The notes under the pieces: generated by a model
Databases searched by the model: none
What the model was told of the DNA's origin: nothing
Seen by the model: only the letters and a program-made list of their open reading frames with translations
Shown here: positions 1 to 7,682 of the stretch, one piece after another
How the letters are laid out: each line of letters opens with the position of its first letter
Position numbering within the stretch: the first letter of the stretch is position 1
Assembly: GCF_000717345.1 (NCBI RefSeq)
Contig: NZ_JNZA01000012.1
Location: forward strand, 1-64,000
Direction: 5' to 3'
Source of the DNA: Streptomyces lydicus
Lineage (GTDB): Bacteria > Actinomycetota > Actinomycetes > Streptomycetales > Streptomycetaceae
DNA length: 64,000 nucleotides
Program-made: the position numbers and the translations under genes

Positions 1-121
1 CGTGGGCACCCTCGTCGCCTCCCTCGTCGCCTCCCTGCGCGCACAAGGCGACGGCGGCCTGGACCACTCCGCCCTCCTGCGCGGCGTCGAACGCCTCTCG
101 GGACACACCACCGAAAACTGA
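1..121 (+). CDS. C-terminal fragment of an unidentified protein
   Basis: Only the last 39 codons are present; the gene enters from the left edge in the frame that begins at base 2 and stops with TGA at 119-121. The fragment ends with a Gly-Asp-Gly-Gly-Leu-Asp-His-Ser-Ala-Leu stretch followed by a short helix. This resembles the C-termini of NAD(P)-dependent 3-hydroxyisobutyrate/imine-reductase-type dehydrogenases, but the similarity is weak and is only an impression. Two hairpins lie immediately downstream. Confidence 0.5.
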   Translation, partial: VGTLVASLVASLRAQGDGGLDHSALLRGVERLSGHTTEN

Positions 122-146
122 GGATCACTCCTCGCCACCGAAGGCT

Positions 147-181
147 GAGGACGCTCGCGGCTGCGCCCCGCGAGCGTCCTC
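147..181 (+). terminator. Strong hairpin, probable terminator
   Basis: A perfect 14-bp stem (147-160 with 168-181) closes a 7-nt loop about 26 nt after the preceding stop codon. No T-tract follows, which is usual for actinomycete intrinsic terminators. Confidence 0.75.
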
Positions 182-187
182 GTACGG

Positions 188-225
188 CCGGCGTCGCGAC
201 TGCCGCACTGCGGTCGCGACGCCGG
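188..225. terminator. Second hairpin, probable terminator
   Basis: A perfect 13-bp inverted repeat (188-200 with 213-225) surrounds a 12-nt loop, and a short T-run (226-228) follows. Together with the hairpin at 147-181 it forms a tandem terminator. It may also serve the minus-strand HD/P450 unit that ends at 459. Confidence 0.65.
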
Positions 226-262
226 TTTCGTGTTCCGTCAACGGCCCCGGGGGCGGCGGCCG

Positions 263-280
263 ACGTGACGGTCGTCACGT
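263..280. repeat. 18-bp palindrome in the gap before the HD gene
   Basis: ACGTGACG and CGTCACGT are perfect inverted arms separated by two bases. The site lies between the tandem hairpins and the end of the HD-domain gene, where no promoter-proximal gene start is evident. It could be an operator whose target has been lost, or a small RNA-level hairpin. The rest of 226-458 shows nothing else I can name. Confidence 0.3.
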
Positions 281-458
281 TCTCTTCACGGAACGGCCAT
301 GTGCTGTTTACCGTTCAAAGGAGTGCGGGGCATCGCTGACGCGTCCCGCCCCAAGCTGCCCCGGCCGGTTCCCCCCGTCTGGCCGGGGCTTCCTCTTGGC
401 CCACCGGCCCCCGGGCTGGCCCACCGGCCCCCGGCCGCCTGGCGTCCCGCATCCCGCG

Positions 459-1064
459 CTAAGCCCCTTGCGCATCCAGCGGATTGGCGCCGATGCGCGT
501 GGCGATGCCGCTGCGTACCGCGCCCGCGGCGGAGCTGTCCGGCTTGCGTTCCGCCTGGTCCCGGAAGCAGGCGAGGAACTCCTCGCCGAGGCCGAGCCGC
601 GGATACCGTTCCAGCACCTCGGCGCGCAGGTCAGCCGGCAGCGCGTCGGGACGCCGCCCGGAGATGTCAAACGAGGTGGAGAACACCAGCAGATGGGCCT
701 CCGGATCCCGATCCACCGGTACGTCGTCCCACATGTGCCGGACGATCACCTCGGACGCCCGCACCCGCCGCTCCACGGGCCACCCGGCGCCCGCACCGAA
801 CACCCACGCCACATGGCCGCCCGCCTCCTCGAACGGCACGGTGTGGCTGTCGAACTCCTTGACCAGCCCGACGTCGTGCAGCATCGCCGACACGTACAGC
901 AGCTCCGGGTCGAAGGCGATGTCGTGCAGCGACGCGTAGGCCGCCGCCCACAGGTAGGCCCGTACGGAGTGGTTGAGCAGTGCGGGGGAGCAGTAGGCGC
1001 TCGCCACCTCCAGCGCGGCGCGGCAGACCCGGGTCTCCGGCATCACAAGATCATCCATCGTCAT
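459..1064 (-). CDS. HD-domain protein (phosphohydrolase/hydratase type)
   Basis: This 201-residue cytosolic protein has the HD-superfamily signature: an N-terminal Asn-His-Ser-Val-Arg motif, a Leu-His-Asp-Val-Gly-Leu core that supplies the His-Asp metal pair, and a later Val-Arg-His-Met metal-ligand candidate. This arrangement is known from HD phosphohydrolases and from cyanamide-hydratase-like HD proteins; the substrate cannot be read from the sequence. The chosen start reads Met-Thr-Met-Asp-Asp. It lies 25 nt downstream of the P450 stop on the same strand, so the two are probably co-transcribed. Confidence is high for the fold and low for the reaction. Confidence 0.85.
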   Translation of the reverse strand: MTMDDLVMPETRVCRAALEVASAYCSPALLNHSVRAYLWAAAYASLHDIAFDPELLYVSAMLHDVGLVKEFDSHTVPFEEAGGHVAWVFGAGAGWPVERRVRASEVIVRHMWDDVPVDRDPEAHLLVFSTSFDISGRRPDALPADLRAEVLERYPRLGLGEEFLACFRDQAERKPDSSAAGAVRSGIATRIGANPLDAQGA

Positions 1065-1089
1065 GGCCTTGATTGTCGCGCACGACGGA

Positions 1090-2283
1090 TCACCGGTCGA
1101 TGTGCACCGGCAGGCGCACCAGCCCCCGCATCAGGCGCGTCCGCCGCCACTCCAGCTCGCCCCAACCCGCGGACGCCGGCCGGACGTCGGCGAAACGTGT
1201 CAGCAGCACCTCGAACGCGATCCGGGCCTCCAGACGGGCCAGGGGTGCGCCGAGGCAGTGATGGGGGCCGTGCCCGAAGGAGAGGTGCCGGCCGGCCTGG
1301 TCGGGGCGGTCCAGCCGTACCTCGTCGGGCGCCGCGAAACGCGCCGGATCGCGGTTGGCCGCGCCGGGGGAGACCAGGACCACCTCGCCCGCCGCGATCC
1401 GCGCCCCGCCCAGCTCGACCGGCTCGGTGGCGTAGCGGAACGTCGCGAGGGTGAGGGGCGCGTCGTGGCGCAGGAACTCCTCGACCGCGGCGGGCAGCAG
1501 CGCGGGCTCGGCCCGCAGCCGGGCGCGCAGCGCGTCGTCCTTGAGCAGGGCCAGCATGCCGTTGCCGATGAGGTGGGTGGTCGTCTCGTGGCCCGCGACG
1601 ACCAACAGCACGGCCAGCGACACCAGTTCGGCCTCGGACAGCTGGTCGGCCTCGTCGCGGGCGGCGATCAGACCGCTCAGCACATCGTCGCCCGGGGCCG
1701 CGCGCCGGGACGCGATCAGCCTCGTCATGTAGTCGCTGAGCGCGTGCGAGGCGCGGTCGACGGTTTCCGGGGCCGCCGCGGCGAACAGGTCGTTGGACCA
1801 CGTGCGTACCGCCGCGCGCTCGGCCTCCGGCACCCCGAGCAGCTCGCTGATCACCGCGATCGGCAGCGGCACCGCGAACTCCTCGATGAGGTCCCCGGAC
1901 CCGCGCGCGGCCAGCGCGTCGGCCAGTTCCTCGGCGAGCGCGCGGATACGGGGCGCGAGCCGCGCAACGGCCGCCGGGGTGAACGCCGTCATCGCCAGCT
2001 TCCGCAGTCTTCCGTGGTGTGGCGGGTCGGTGGCGAGCATGGACCGGCTGACCGCGGGGGCCAGCCGGCGGTTGCTCGGCCGGTCGGCGAAGTAGCGTGC
2101 GGTGTCCTTCGACAGCCGCGCGTCGGCCAGCGCGGTCCGCGCCTCGGCCCACCCCGTGACGACCCATGTCGTACGGCCGTTACCGGTCGGCATCCGCTGG
2201 ACGGGGCCCTGCGACCGCAGGGCGGCGAGCAGCGGATACGGGTCCCGGGAGAACCCGGCCGATTCCAGGGGGTTGGGTGCCAT
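1090..2283 (-). CDS. Cytochrome P450 (CYP107-like)
   Basis: The 397-residue protein is a typical soluble bacterial class I P450 that needs ferredoxin and ferredoxin reductase partners, neither of which lies next to it. The I-helix motif Ala-Gly-His-Glu-Thr-Thr, the K-helix Glu-Phe-Leu-Arg (ExxR) and the haem loop Phe-Gly-His-Gly-Pro-His-His-Cys-Leu-Gly are all intact, so it should be active. The start was set at the ATG (2283-2281, Met-Ala-Pro-Asn-Pro) where homology-like sequence begins; the frame stays open far upstream but codes for low-complexity residues. A -10-like TACGCT lies six bases before this ATG, which suggests a leaderless mRNA. The HD gene follows at 25 nt. The substrate is unknown. 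Confidence 0.92.
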   Translation of the reverse strand: MAPNPLESAGFSRDPYPLLAALRSQGPVQRMPTGNGRTTWVVTGWAEARTALADARLSKDTARYFADRPSNRRLAPAVSRSMLATDPPHHGRLRKLAMTAFTPAAVARLAPRIRALAEELADALAARGSGDLIEEFAVPLPIAVISELLGVPEAERAAVRTWSNDLFAAAAPETVDRASHALSDYMTRLIASRRAAPGDDVLSGLIAARDEADQLSEAELVSLAVLLVVAGHETTTHLIGNGMLALLKDDALRARLRAEPALLPAAVEEFLRHDAPLTLATFRYATEPVELGGARIAAGEVVLVSPGAANRDPARFAAPDEVRLDRPDQAGRHLSFGHGPHHCLGAPLARLEARIAFEVLLTRFADVRPASAGWGELEWRRTRLMRGLVRLPVHIDR

Positions 2284-2289
2284 CCGGCC

Positions 2290-2295
2290 AGCGTA
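2290..2295 (-). promoter_or_regulatory. -10 element for a leaderless P450 transcript
   Basis: On the minus strand TACGCT is followed by exactly six bases and then the ATG of the P450 gene. This TANNNT-N6-ATG arrangement is the known architecture of leaderless transcripts in Streptomyces. No Shine-Dalgarno sequence precedes the ATG. Confidence 0.55.
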
Positions 2296-2376
2296 GCGAG
2301 TGGTTGCGGGCGCAAGGATCGCGCTGGTGGCGGCTGTCGAGGTGCGCGAGCGCGGAGCGCGGCGCAGGCTGGAGGC

Positions 2377-2604
2377 ATGACCGAGCATCCGCCTGTCATC
2401 GTGCACCCGCCGACCCCCTCCGGTGGCCGACGGGTGACCGTGCGTGGGCAGATCGTCGGGCTGGCCCACGGCCGCGGCGATGTGGCCGAATTCCTGCGCC
2501 GCGCGGGAGTCGCCGGGCCGGCGGAGGACATCCGCCTGGACGACCCGCGCCTCGTCGAATGGCGGGGCGGTTCGCTGGACGACTGGCCGATGCCGCCGGC
2601 GTGA
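2377..2604 (+). CDS. Small conserved-looking protein of unknown function
   Basis: A 75-residue acidic/basic mixed protein with no membrane segment. It starts Met-Thr-Glu-His-Pro-Pro and ends in a Trp-Arg-Gly-Gly-Ser-Leu-Asp-Asp-Trp-Pro motif. GGAGG lies directly before the ATG, and a -10-like CAGGCT sits six bases upstream, so it may be leaderless or have a very short leader. It is divergent from the P450 gene, 93 bp away. The composition looks like real coding sequence, but I do not recognise the family. Confidence 0.6.
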   Translation: MTEHPPVIVHPPTPSGGRRVTVRGQIVGLAHGRGDVAEFLRRAGVAGPAEDIRLDDPRLVEWRGGSLDDWPMPPA

Positions 2605-2834
2605 GGAACGCGACCGGTGCCGCCGGCATGACTGGTGAGACCGATACCCCGGTAGCGCCGGGGCGGCGAACGGTGGTGCCACAGGGGTGACGGGGCCCGG
2701 CGCGGGGCGGCACGGGTTGCGCACAGGGGCGCCGAACGCGATGTCAGTGGCAGCAGGTATCAATGGAGGGGTAAGAGCGACGGCGGTGAGCCGACACGTG
2801 GGAGGGGCAGGATGCCGGAGACCGAGGGACGGGC

Positions 2835-3017
2835 ATGAGCGACGGCGACAGCGGCAACAGCGGCGACAGCGGCGACAGCGGCGACTACAACGACGCCAGC
2901 GCGGGGCACAGCAGGGGAAGCGGGTCCCCGAGCTGGGACGTGCTGTGCAGGGCGATGCGCTGGGAGACCCTGGCCTTGCTGGTGTTTCTGGTGGTGCTCG
3001 CGGCGCTGGCCTCCTGA
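2835..3017 (+). CDS. Small membrane protein with Gly-Asp-Ser repeats
   Basis: The 60-residue product begins with a hydrophilic Gly-Asp-Ser-Gly-Asn-Ser repeat region encoded by a 9-nt tandem repeat. It ends with one hydrophobic helix (about residues 45-59) preceded by Arg-Trp-Glu, so it would be a tail-anchored single-pass protein. A purine-rich GAGGGACGGG precedes the ATG. No homologous family comes to mind. The repeat could inflate the apparent coding quality, hence the moderate confidence. Confidence 0.42.
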   Translation: MSDGDSGNSGDSGDSGDYNDASAGHSRGSGSPSWDVLCRAMRWETLALLVFLVVLAALAS

Positions 3018-3294
3018 CGCCGGGAGGCCGCCGCACCACCAGCACCCCGGACCGGACGGCAGGGACGGCTCGGCGGCTCGGAAGGGCCGCAGGCCCGTAG
3101 GCCCGTGGGCTGCTCCGACGCCGATCCCCCTCCGTGGGTCTTGGGGTCTTGCCAAGGGCACGGGCGCAAGTCGCGGTAATTGCCCAGTGCCGGGCGGACG
3201 TTTCGCAGCCCCGCCCGTCCCGGGTGTGCACGGCCGTCAGCGCGCCGTCCGATTTCCGCCAGCGTGGCTCTTCGGCCTGCCGCAGAGTGGACGT
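3018..3294. other. Non-coding gap before the ogt unit
   Basis: This stretch contains no open frame with coding character. I see no strong hairpin. Towards its right end a -10-like CAGAGT lies six bases before a GTGTG that could start a short leader reading frame (3295-3420). Confidence 0.4.
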
Positions 3295-3420
3295 GTGAAG
3301 GACGAGAAAAGGCAGGTACGAGGCCGTGCGCCGCAGGGGACGCCTGCTGAACCGCAGCAGGTACAGCCCCCGCCCCCACAGGCACCCGGCCCCGACACCA
3401 CGGAAAGAACACGACCATGA
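3295..3420 (+). CDS. Possible 41-residue leader peptide overlapping ogt
   Basis: A GTG at 3295 opens a Lys/Gln/Pro-rich 41-codon frame whose TGA overlaps the ogt ATG as ATGA. A CAGAGT hexamer just upstream has leaderless-promoter spacing to the tandem GTGTG. Such an arrangement could make ogt translation depend on leader translation. The peptide itself has no recognisable domain and may only be a passage for ribosomes; it could equally be a chance frame. Confidence 0.25.
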   Translation: MKDEKRQVRGRAPQGTPAEPQQVQPPPPQAPGPDTTERTRP

Positions 3421-3944
3421 CGCTCTACACCCCACTCGACAGCCCGCTGGGCGAACTCCTCCTGGTGGGTGAGGAATCGGCCACCGCGCCGGGCGGCACG
3501 GCACTCGTCTCGCTCTCCGTGCCGGACCAGAAGGGCGGGGTCACCGTCCAGGACGGCTGGCAGCACGCCCCCGGGGCGTTCACCGAGATCACCCGCCAGC
3601 TGCGGTCCTACTTCGACGGGACGCTGACCCGCTTCAGCATCGAGTACGCGAACACCGTGCGCACCCGGGGCACCGGCTTCCAGCAGCGCGTGTGGCAGGC
3701 GCTGGAGTCGATTCCGTACGGGACGACCACCACCTACGGGCGGATCGCCGCCGACATCGGGGCGGCGCGCGGTGCGGTCCGTGCGGTCGGAACGGCGATC
3801 GGCGCCAATCCGCTGCTCGTCGTCAGGCCCTGCCACCGGGTGATCGCCGCTAACGGGGCGCTCTCGGGCTACGCGGGCGGACCGGCGCGCAAGCGGCAGC
3901 TCCTCGGCCTGGAGGGGGTCGTACCGAACGGGAGCACGCCATGA
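3417..3944 (+). CDS. ogt: Methylated-DNA--protein-cysteine S-methyltransferase
   Basis: A suicide repair protein that transfers the methyl group from O6-methylguanine (and O4-methylthymine) in DNA to its own cysteine. The 175 residues match the Ogt length. The acceptor site Pro-Cys-His-Arg-Val-Ile carries Cys139, preceded by the Arg-finger/recognition-helix region Tyr-Gly-Arg-Ile-Ala and followed by the Gly-Ala-Leu-Ser-Gly-Tyr-Ala-Gly-Gly turn. The downstream 2OG-oxygenase gene overlaps by ATGA, so the two form a translationally coupled alkylation-repair pair. A short leader frame overlaps its start. Confidence 0.94.
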   Translation: MTLYTPLDSPLGELLLVGEESATAPGGTALVSLSVPDQKGGVTVQDGWQHAPGAFTEITRQLRSYFDGTLTRFSIEYANTVRTRGTGFQQRVWQALESIPYGTTTTYGRIAADIGAARGAVRAVGTAIGANPLLVVRPCHRVIAANGALSGYAGGPARKRQLLGLEGVVPNGSTP

Positions 3945-4711
3945 CCGCCACCACCGCGAAGAACCGCGCCGGGACGCGCACGGCCCCCGGCCCGGCCGGC
4001 CGCTCCGCCGCGCTGGCGGCACGCGTCGCGGCCACCGACTGGGCGGCGCTGAGCGAGGAACTCGACGCGGTGGGCTGCGCGTTGACCCCGCGTCTGCTCA
4101 CCCCGGCCGACTGTCGCGCGCTGATCGCCCTCTACGACGAGGCAGAGCGCTTCCGGTCGACCATCGACATGGCGCGCCACCGCTTCGGTTCGGGCCAGTA
4201 CCGCTACTTCGCCGAGCCGCTGCCCGAACCGGTCCGGGCCCTGCGCGAGGCGTTCTACCCGCGCCTGCTGACCGTCGCCCGGGCCTGGGCGGACAAGCTC
4301 GGCAGGTCGGCGCCCTGGCCGGACACCCTGGAGGAGTGGCTCCGGATGTGCCACGCGGCCGGGCAGACCAAGTCCGCGCAGATCCTGCTGCGTTACGGGG
4401 CGGGCGACTGGAACGCGCTGCACCGTGACCTCTTCGGCGAGCGAGTCTTCCCGCTCCAGGTCGTCATCGGCCTGGACGAGCAGGGCACCGATTACGAGGG
4501 CGGGGAGTTCCTGCTCGTCGAACAGCGGCCGCGCGCCCAGTCCCGCGGCACCACCACCGTCCTGCCCCAGGGGCACGGCCTGGTCTTCACCACCCGCGAC
4601 CGCCCCGTGCGCTCCGCATGGGGCTGGTCGGCAGGCGCCGTACGCCACGGCGTGAGCACCGTCCGCGCGGGCCGGCGGCACTCCCTGGGCCTGGTCTTCC
4701 ACGACGCCTGA
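3941..4711 (+). CDS. 2OG-Fe(II) oxygenase, likely alkylation-damage related
   Basis: The 256-residue protein has a C-terminal double-stranded beta-helix with the Fe(II) facial triad: a His-Arg-Asp (HxD) pair in the Leu-His-Arg-Asp-Leu-Phe-Gly segment and a distal His in Val-Arg-His-Gly-Val-Ser. The later Arg in Gly-Arg-Arg-His-Ser-Leu-Gly is placed to bind 2-oxoglutarate. An Arg/Ala-rich N-terminal tail of about 30 residues precedes the fold. The start overlaps the ogt stop by four bases, which argues for a shared job in reversing alkyl lesions, as AlkB-like enzymes do by oxidative dealkylation. The sequence could also be annotated as a prolyl-hydroxylase-like protein; the substrate is inferred from context only. 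Confidence 0.88.
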   Translation: MTATTAKNRAGTRTAPGPAGRSAALAARVAATDWAALSEELDAVGCALTPRLLTPADCRALIALYDEAERFRSTIDMARHRFGSGQYRYFAEPLPEPVRALREAFYPRLLTVARAWADKLGRSAPWPDTLEEWLRMCHAAGQTKSAQILLRYGAGDWNALHRDLFGERVFPLQVVIGLDEQGTDYEGGEFLLVEQRPRAQSRGTTTVLPQGHGLVFTTRDRPVRSAWGWSAGAVRHGVSTVRAGRRHSLGLVFHDA

Positions 4712-4769
4712 CGAGGTCTGCGCGATGCCTGACGACTCCGCCCACGCCGGGCCCAGGGATGCGTGGCGC

Positions 4770-5534
4770 TCAGAGCATCGAGCCGCCGGTGACGTCGAAG
4801 CGCTGGCCGGTGATCCAGCGGGAGTCGTCCGAGGCGAGGAACGCGGCGACATCGGCGATGTCCGCGGGCCGGCCCATGCGGTTGAACACGGAGATGGAGG
4901 CCAGCGCGGCCTCGGCCTCCGGCGTCGCCCGCATCGCGGCGTTCATGTCGGTGGCGACGAAGCCCGGCGCGATGGTGTTCACGGTGATTCCGCGCGCGCC
5001 GAGGTCCTTGGCGAGGGTGAGGGTGAGGGTGTCGACCGCGCCCTTGGAGACGCCGTACGCGATGGTCGACGGGAACGCCGTGGTCGTCACCGCCGACGAG
5101 ATGTTGATGATGCGGCCGCCGTCGCGCATCCGGCGCAGACCGTGCTGGATGAGGAAGAACGGCGCCTTGGTGTTGACCGCGAGGGTGCGGTCGAACTCCT
5201 CCGGCGTCACCTCGTTGATGTGTCCCGGCAGACTGATGGCGGCGTTGTTGACGAGGATGTCGAGGCCCGGCTCCGCGCCGCAGGCCGCGAGCCCGTCGTC
5301 GAAGGCGGCGAAGAGAGTCTCGGCGTCGCCCGGCACCCCAAGCTCCGCGCCGATTATGAAGGCCCGCCCACCGGCGCCGATGATGGTCTCCGCCGTCTCC
5401 TTGGCTGCCGCGTCGTTGTTGCCGTAGTGGACGGCGACCAGCGCGCCGTCCTGGGCGAGGCGTTGGGCGATGCCCCGGCCGATGCCCCGGCTGGACCCGG
5501 TCACCAGCGCGGTCTTTCCGTTGAGGTCACCCAT
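4770..5534 (-). CDS. SDR-family reductase of the butyrolactone locus
   Basis: A 254-residue classical short-chain dehydrogenase. The cofactor loop Thr-Gly-Ser-Ser-Arg-Gly-Ile-Gly (residues 12-19) favours NADPH, the Asn-Asn-Ala-Ala motif follows, and the catalytic Tyr-Gly-Val-Ser-Lys is intact. General family similarity is to FabG-type 3-oxoacyl reductases. Because it lies 154 bp downstream of, and co-directional with, the afsA-family gene, it may reduce the 6-keto group of a gamma-butyrolactone precursor, as BarS1 does in S. virginiae. That role is inferred from position. It converges with the 2OG-oxygenase gene with 58 bp between the stops. Confidence 0.9.
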   Translation of the reverse strand: MGDLNGKTALVTGSSRGIGRGIAQRLAQDGALVAVHYGNNDAAAKETAETIIGAGGRAFIIGAELGVPGDAETLFAAFDDGLAACGAEPGLDILVNNAAISLPGHINEVTPEEFDRTLAVNTKAPFFLIQHGLRRMRDGGRIINISSAVTTTAFPSTIAYGVSKGAVDTLTLTLAKDLGARGITVNTIAPGFVATDMNAAMRATPEAEAALASISVFNRMGRPADIADVAAFLASDDSRWITGQRFDVTGGSML

Positions 5535-5688
5535 ATTTATTTCCGGCCTTCCGTGAACTGTCGCGGCATGCTGCCGCGTTGGTTGTCGATTGCGGTGCGA
5601 AGGGCGGCACGCGCGTGCCGAAGCAACGGAAAGGTTGCGTGACGCGGGCGGCGCGCCAGGTCTGCGGCGCCGCGGGCGAGGTGTCCGG

Positions 5689-6654
5689 TCAGCCGCGGGA
5701 ATCCCGGGCCGTCAGCGTCGACACGAACACCGGGTGGCCGTCCTGCGAGCCGGTGACCCGGACCGCTGTGGTGCGGGGCAGGGGGGACGGGACCCGGCGG
5801 GCCTCGATCGCGCACGGGGTGCCGTGCTCGGCGTAGCGGTGGAACGTGGTGCCGAAGGCGTACGGCACGAACGTGCCGGGTGCGGTCAGGGCGTGCGCGG
5901 CCTGCTGTGCCGCGTCGAGCAGCACCATGCCGGGGACGTGGTCGTTGGCCGGGTTCACGACCGCGGCGTGTCCGGGCGCGATGCGCAGCAGCCAGCTGTC
6001 GGGCCGGTCGGTGGGGGAGAGCAGTACGTCGTGCTCGCTGGTGCTGCCGGTCAGCCGGGGCGGGACGCAGGTCGGCAGCGGGCCGAGGGTGCGGCGGGCG
6101 GTGAGCTGTTCGCCGCGGATCCGGCGGTAGACGGCCGGCGAGGCGACGGTGACGTGGGAGTGGCCCGTGGCCACGATCCGGTCCGCGGCGCGCAGCGTCA
6201 TGTCGAAGCGGGCACCCGCCAGCGTGCCGGCCCGCATCCGCATCTTGCTGCAGGCGACGTCGATCGAGAGCCCGATGGGCCCGCTGCCGGCGTCGAGGTG
6301 TTCGGGATACGTGGTGTAGTCGAGGTCCCCGAGGATGAAGTGGTGGCCGACCGGGACGCCGAGTTCGGTGTGCGACAGCAGCAACCCGGCCTGGCGGATG
6401 GTCTCGCCGGTGAGGATGAGGTGGTGCCGGCCGTCCTGGGAGGCGAAGTACCCGTGCTCCTCGGGCCACTGGGCGGTCACGGAGAAGTGGGAGTCGTCCT
6501 GTCGGCGCCAAGATGTGACCAGAATGTCATCGACAATCGGCCGGTGCACAAATTCGCGGGGGACCTGTGGGGTGCCGCAGGGCTTTTCGATCAGGCGCGT
6601 CCGATGCGGTGCCTTGGGCTGAACTGTGCCGCTGACGTGCATCGTTTCGCTCAT
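5689..6654 (-). CDS. AfsA/ScbA-family gamma-butyrolactone synthase
   Basis: The 321-residue protein consists of two AfsA repeats of hot-dog type. The first begins around Val-His-Arg-Pro-Ile-Val-Asp-Asp and contains the conserved Glu-Thr-Ile-Arg-Gln-Ala-Gly. The second carries Asp-His-Val-Pro-Gly-Met-Val-Leu-Leu-Asp-Ala-Ala-Gln-Gln-Ala, the family hallmark. Members condense dihydroxyacetone phosphate with a beta-ketoacyl-ACP to start signalling-lactone synthesis. It is divergent from the receptor gene across a 173-bp region that contains an autoregulatory-element-like site, the standard layout of scbA/scbR pairs. It is therefore expected to be controlled by that receptor. Confidence 0.94.
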   Translation of the reverse strand: MSETMHVSGTVQPKAPHRTRLIEKPCGTPQVPREFVHRPIVDDILVTSWRRQDDSHFSVTAQWPEEHGYFASQDGRHHLILTGETIRQAGLLLSHTELGVPVGHHFILGDLDYTTYPEHLDAGSGPIGLSIDVACSKMRMRAGTLAGARFDMTLRAADRIVATGHSHVTVASPAVYRRIRGEQLTARRTLGPLPTCVPPRLTGSTSEHDVLLSPTDRPDSWLLRIAPGHAAVVNPANDHVPGMVLLDAAQQAAHALTAPGTFVPYAFGTTFHRYAEHGTPCAIEARRVPSPLPRTTAVRVTGSQDGHPVFVSTLTARDSRG

Positions 6655-6698
6655 GACTGCCCCCAGGCATCTCTACGGAATGAGGTCCATCGCTGTTA

Positions 6699-6722
6699 AG
6701 ATACGTACCATCCGGTTTTATT
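6699..6722. promoter_or_regulatory. Autoregulatory element (ScbR/ArpA-type operator)
   Basis: The 24-bp site has an AGATACGTACC half and a CCGGTTTTATT half. It fits the remembered pattern ANAWACNNACYNNNCGGTTTKTTT at all but one defined position. It lies 44 bp upstream of the afsA-family start and 105 bp upstream of the receptor start, so one bound receptor dimer could control both genes. Confidence 0.75.
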
Positions 6723-6827
6723 TTCAATGCCGGGCCGGGGGAAAGGGGAAATAGGCTGGTCGAGCGGCGACTTGAGCTGTAGCGAACAGTTGCGGAACTT
6801 GAAGATTCGAGAGACAGGAGGCGTCCT

Positions 6828-7508
6828 GTGGCACAACAGGACCGCGCGATCCGGACCCGCCGAGTGATCTTGGAGGCGGCCGCGTCGGTTTTCGACGAGC
6901 AGGGCTACGACCGCGCGACGATCGCCGAAGTCCTGGAACGCGCCGGGGTGACGAAGGGCGCCCTGTACTTCCACTTCGCCTCCAAGGAGCAGCTCGCGCT
7001 CGCCGTACTCGAAGAGCAGGTCGTCGACATCGCCGTCGAGCCGCAGAAGATCAAGTTGCAGGAGTTCGTCGACGCCGGGCAGGTGCTGGCCTATCGCCTG
7101 CGACGGGACCCGATCCAGCGTGGGGCGGCCCGGTTGGCGGTCGAGCAGGGGTCGAACCACCTTGACCGCAAGCAGTCGATGATCTCGTGGACGCGGTTCG
7201 TCGAGGGGCTGCTGAACGAGGCGCGGGCCCGCGGCGAAATCCTGGAGAGCATTGTCGTACGCGACACCGCCGAGCTGTTCGTCGGCGCGTTCGCCGGGCT
7301 CCAGATGATGTCGCACGCGATGAGCAACCAGGCCGACCTGAGTCACCGGTTGACGGTCTTCTTCGAGCACACCCTCCCCAGCATCGCGGTGCCCGCGGTG
7401 CTCGCCAAACTCAATCTGGATCCCGAGCGCGGGGAGAAATTGGAGGCCGCGCTCCAGCGGAAGATGTCGGTGGCAGCCGAGGCCGGGGAGAGCGTCGCTG
7501 TCGGCTGA
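6828..7508 (+). CDS. Gamma-butyrolactone receptor, TetR family (ScbR/ArpA-like)
   Basis: A 226-residue repressor with an N-terminal TetR helix-turn-helix (about residues 8-55): Thr-Ile-Ala-Glu-Val-Leu-Glu-Arg-Ala-Gly-Val-Thr-Lys-Gly-Ala-Leu-Tyr-Phe-His-Phe recognition region, nearly invariant in ArpA/ScbR/BarA receptors. The remaining C-terminal part would bind the diffusible lactone and release DNA. The GTG start follows an AGGAGG at a good distance. It is divergent from the afsA-family synthase with an operator-like site between them, which implies autorepression and control of antibiotic or development genes elsewhere. A hairpin follows at 7657. Confidence 0.94.
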   Translation: MAQQDRAIRTRRVILEAAASVFDEQGYDRATIAEVLERAGVTKGALYFHFASKEQLALAVLEEQVVDIAVEPQKIKLQEFVDAGQVLAYRLRRDPIQRGAARLAVEQGSNHLDRKQSMISWTRFVEGLLNEARARGEILESIVVRDTAELFVGAFAGLQMMSHAMSNQADLSHRLTVFFEHTLPSIAVPAVLAKLNLDPERGEKLEAALQRKMSVAAEAGESVAVG

Positions 7509-7575
7509 GTGCCGGACTGTACGGACCTGAGGGGACCCGGGGGATTTGCGTGGTTCAGGGGGTTTTGGGGGCGGT

Positions 7576-7599
7576 AAACATACCGCGCACGCGGTGTTG
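7576..7599. promoter_or_regulatory. Candidate second receptor operator upstream of the MFS fusion
   Basis: An AACATACCGCG half and a CGCGGTGTTG half surround a 2-bp centre. The inner ACCGCG/CGCGGT arms are perfect; the outer bases match only after a one-base shift. The spacing and bases resemble autoregulatory elements less closely than the site at 6699. It sits downstream of the receptor gene and about 325 bp upstream of the transporter. Confidence 0.3.
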
Positions 7600-7656
7600 A
7601 TCGCTGAGCAGGGCAGAGGCGAGCGGCTCGTACGAGACGGCTCGGCCAGGGGGTGA

Positions 7657-7682
7657 GGGCGCCGCGGTGGACCGCGGCGCCC
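7657..7682 (+). terminator. Hairpin downstream of the receptor gene
   Basis: A perfect 12-bp GC stem (7657-7668 with 7671-7682) has only two unpaired bases at its tip. It is followed by a CTCCTGTTTGTG stretch containing a short T-run, consistent with intrinsic termination. The remaining bases of the 7509-7922 gap hold only the operator candidate described separately. Confidence 0.6.

Noticed and set aside
5590..6699. Long plus-strand open frame antisense to the AfsA-family gene
   Set aside because: The minus strand encodes a clear AfsA protein. The plus frame gives Gly/Arg/Val-rich sequence without domains, as expected for the antisense of GC-rich coding DNA.
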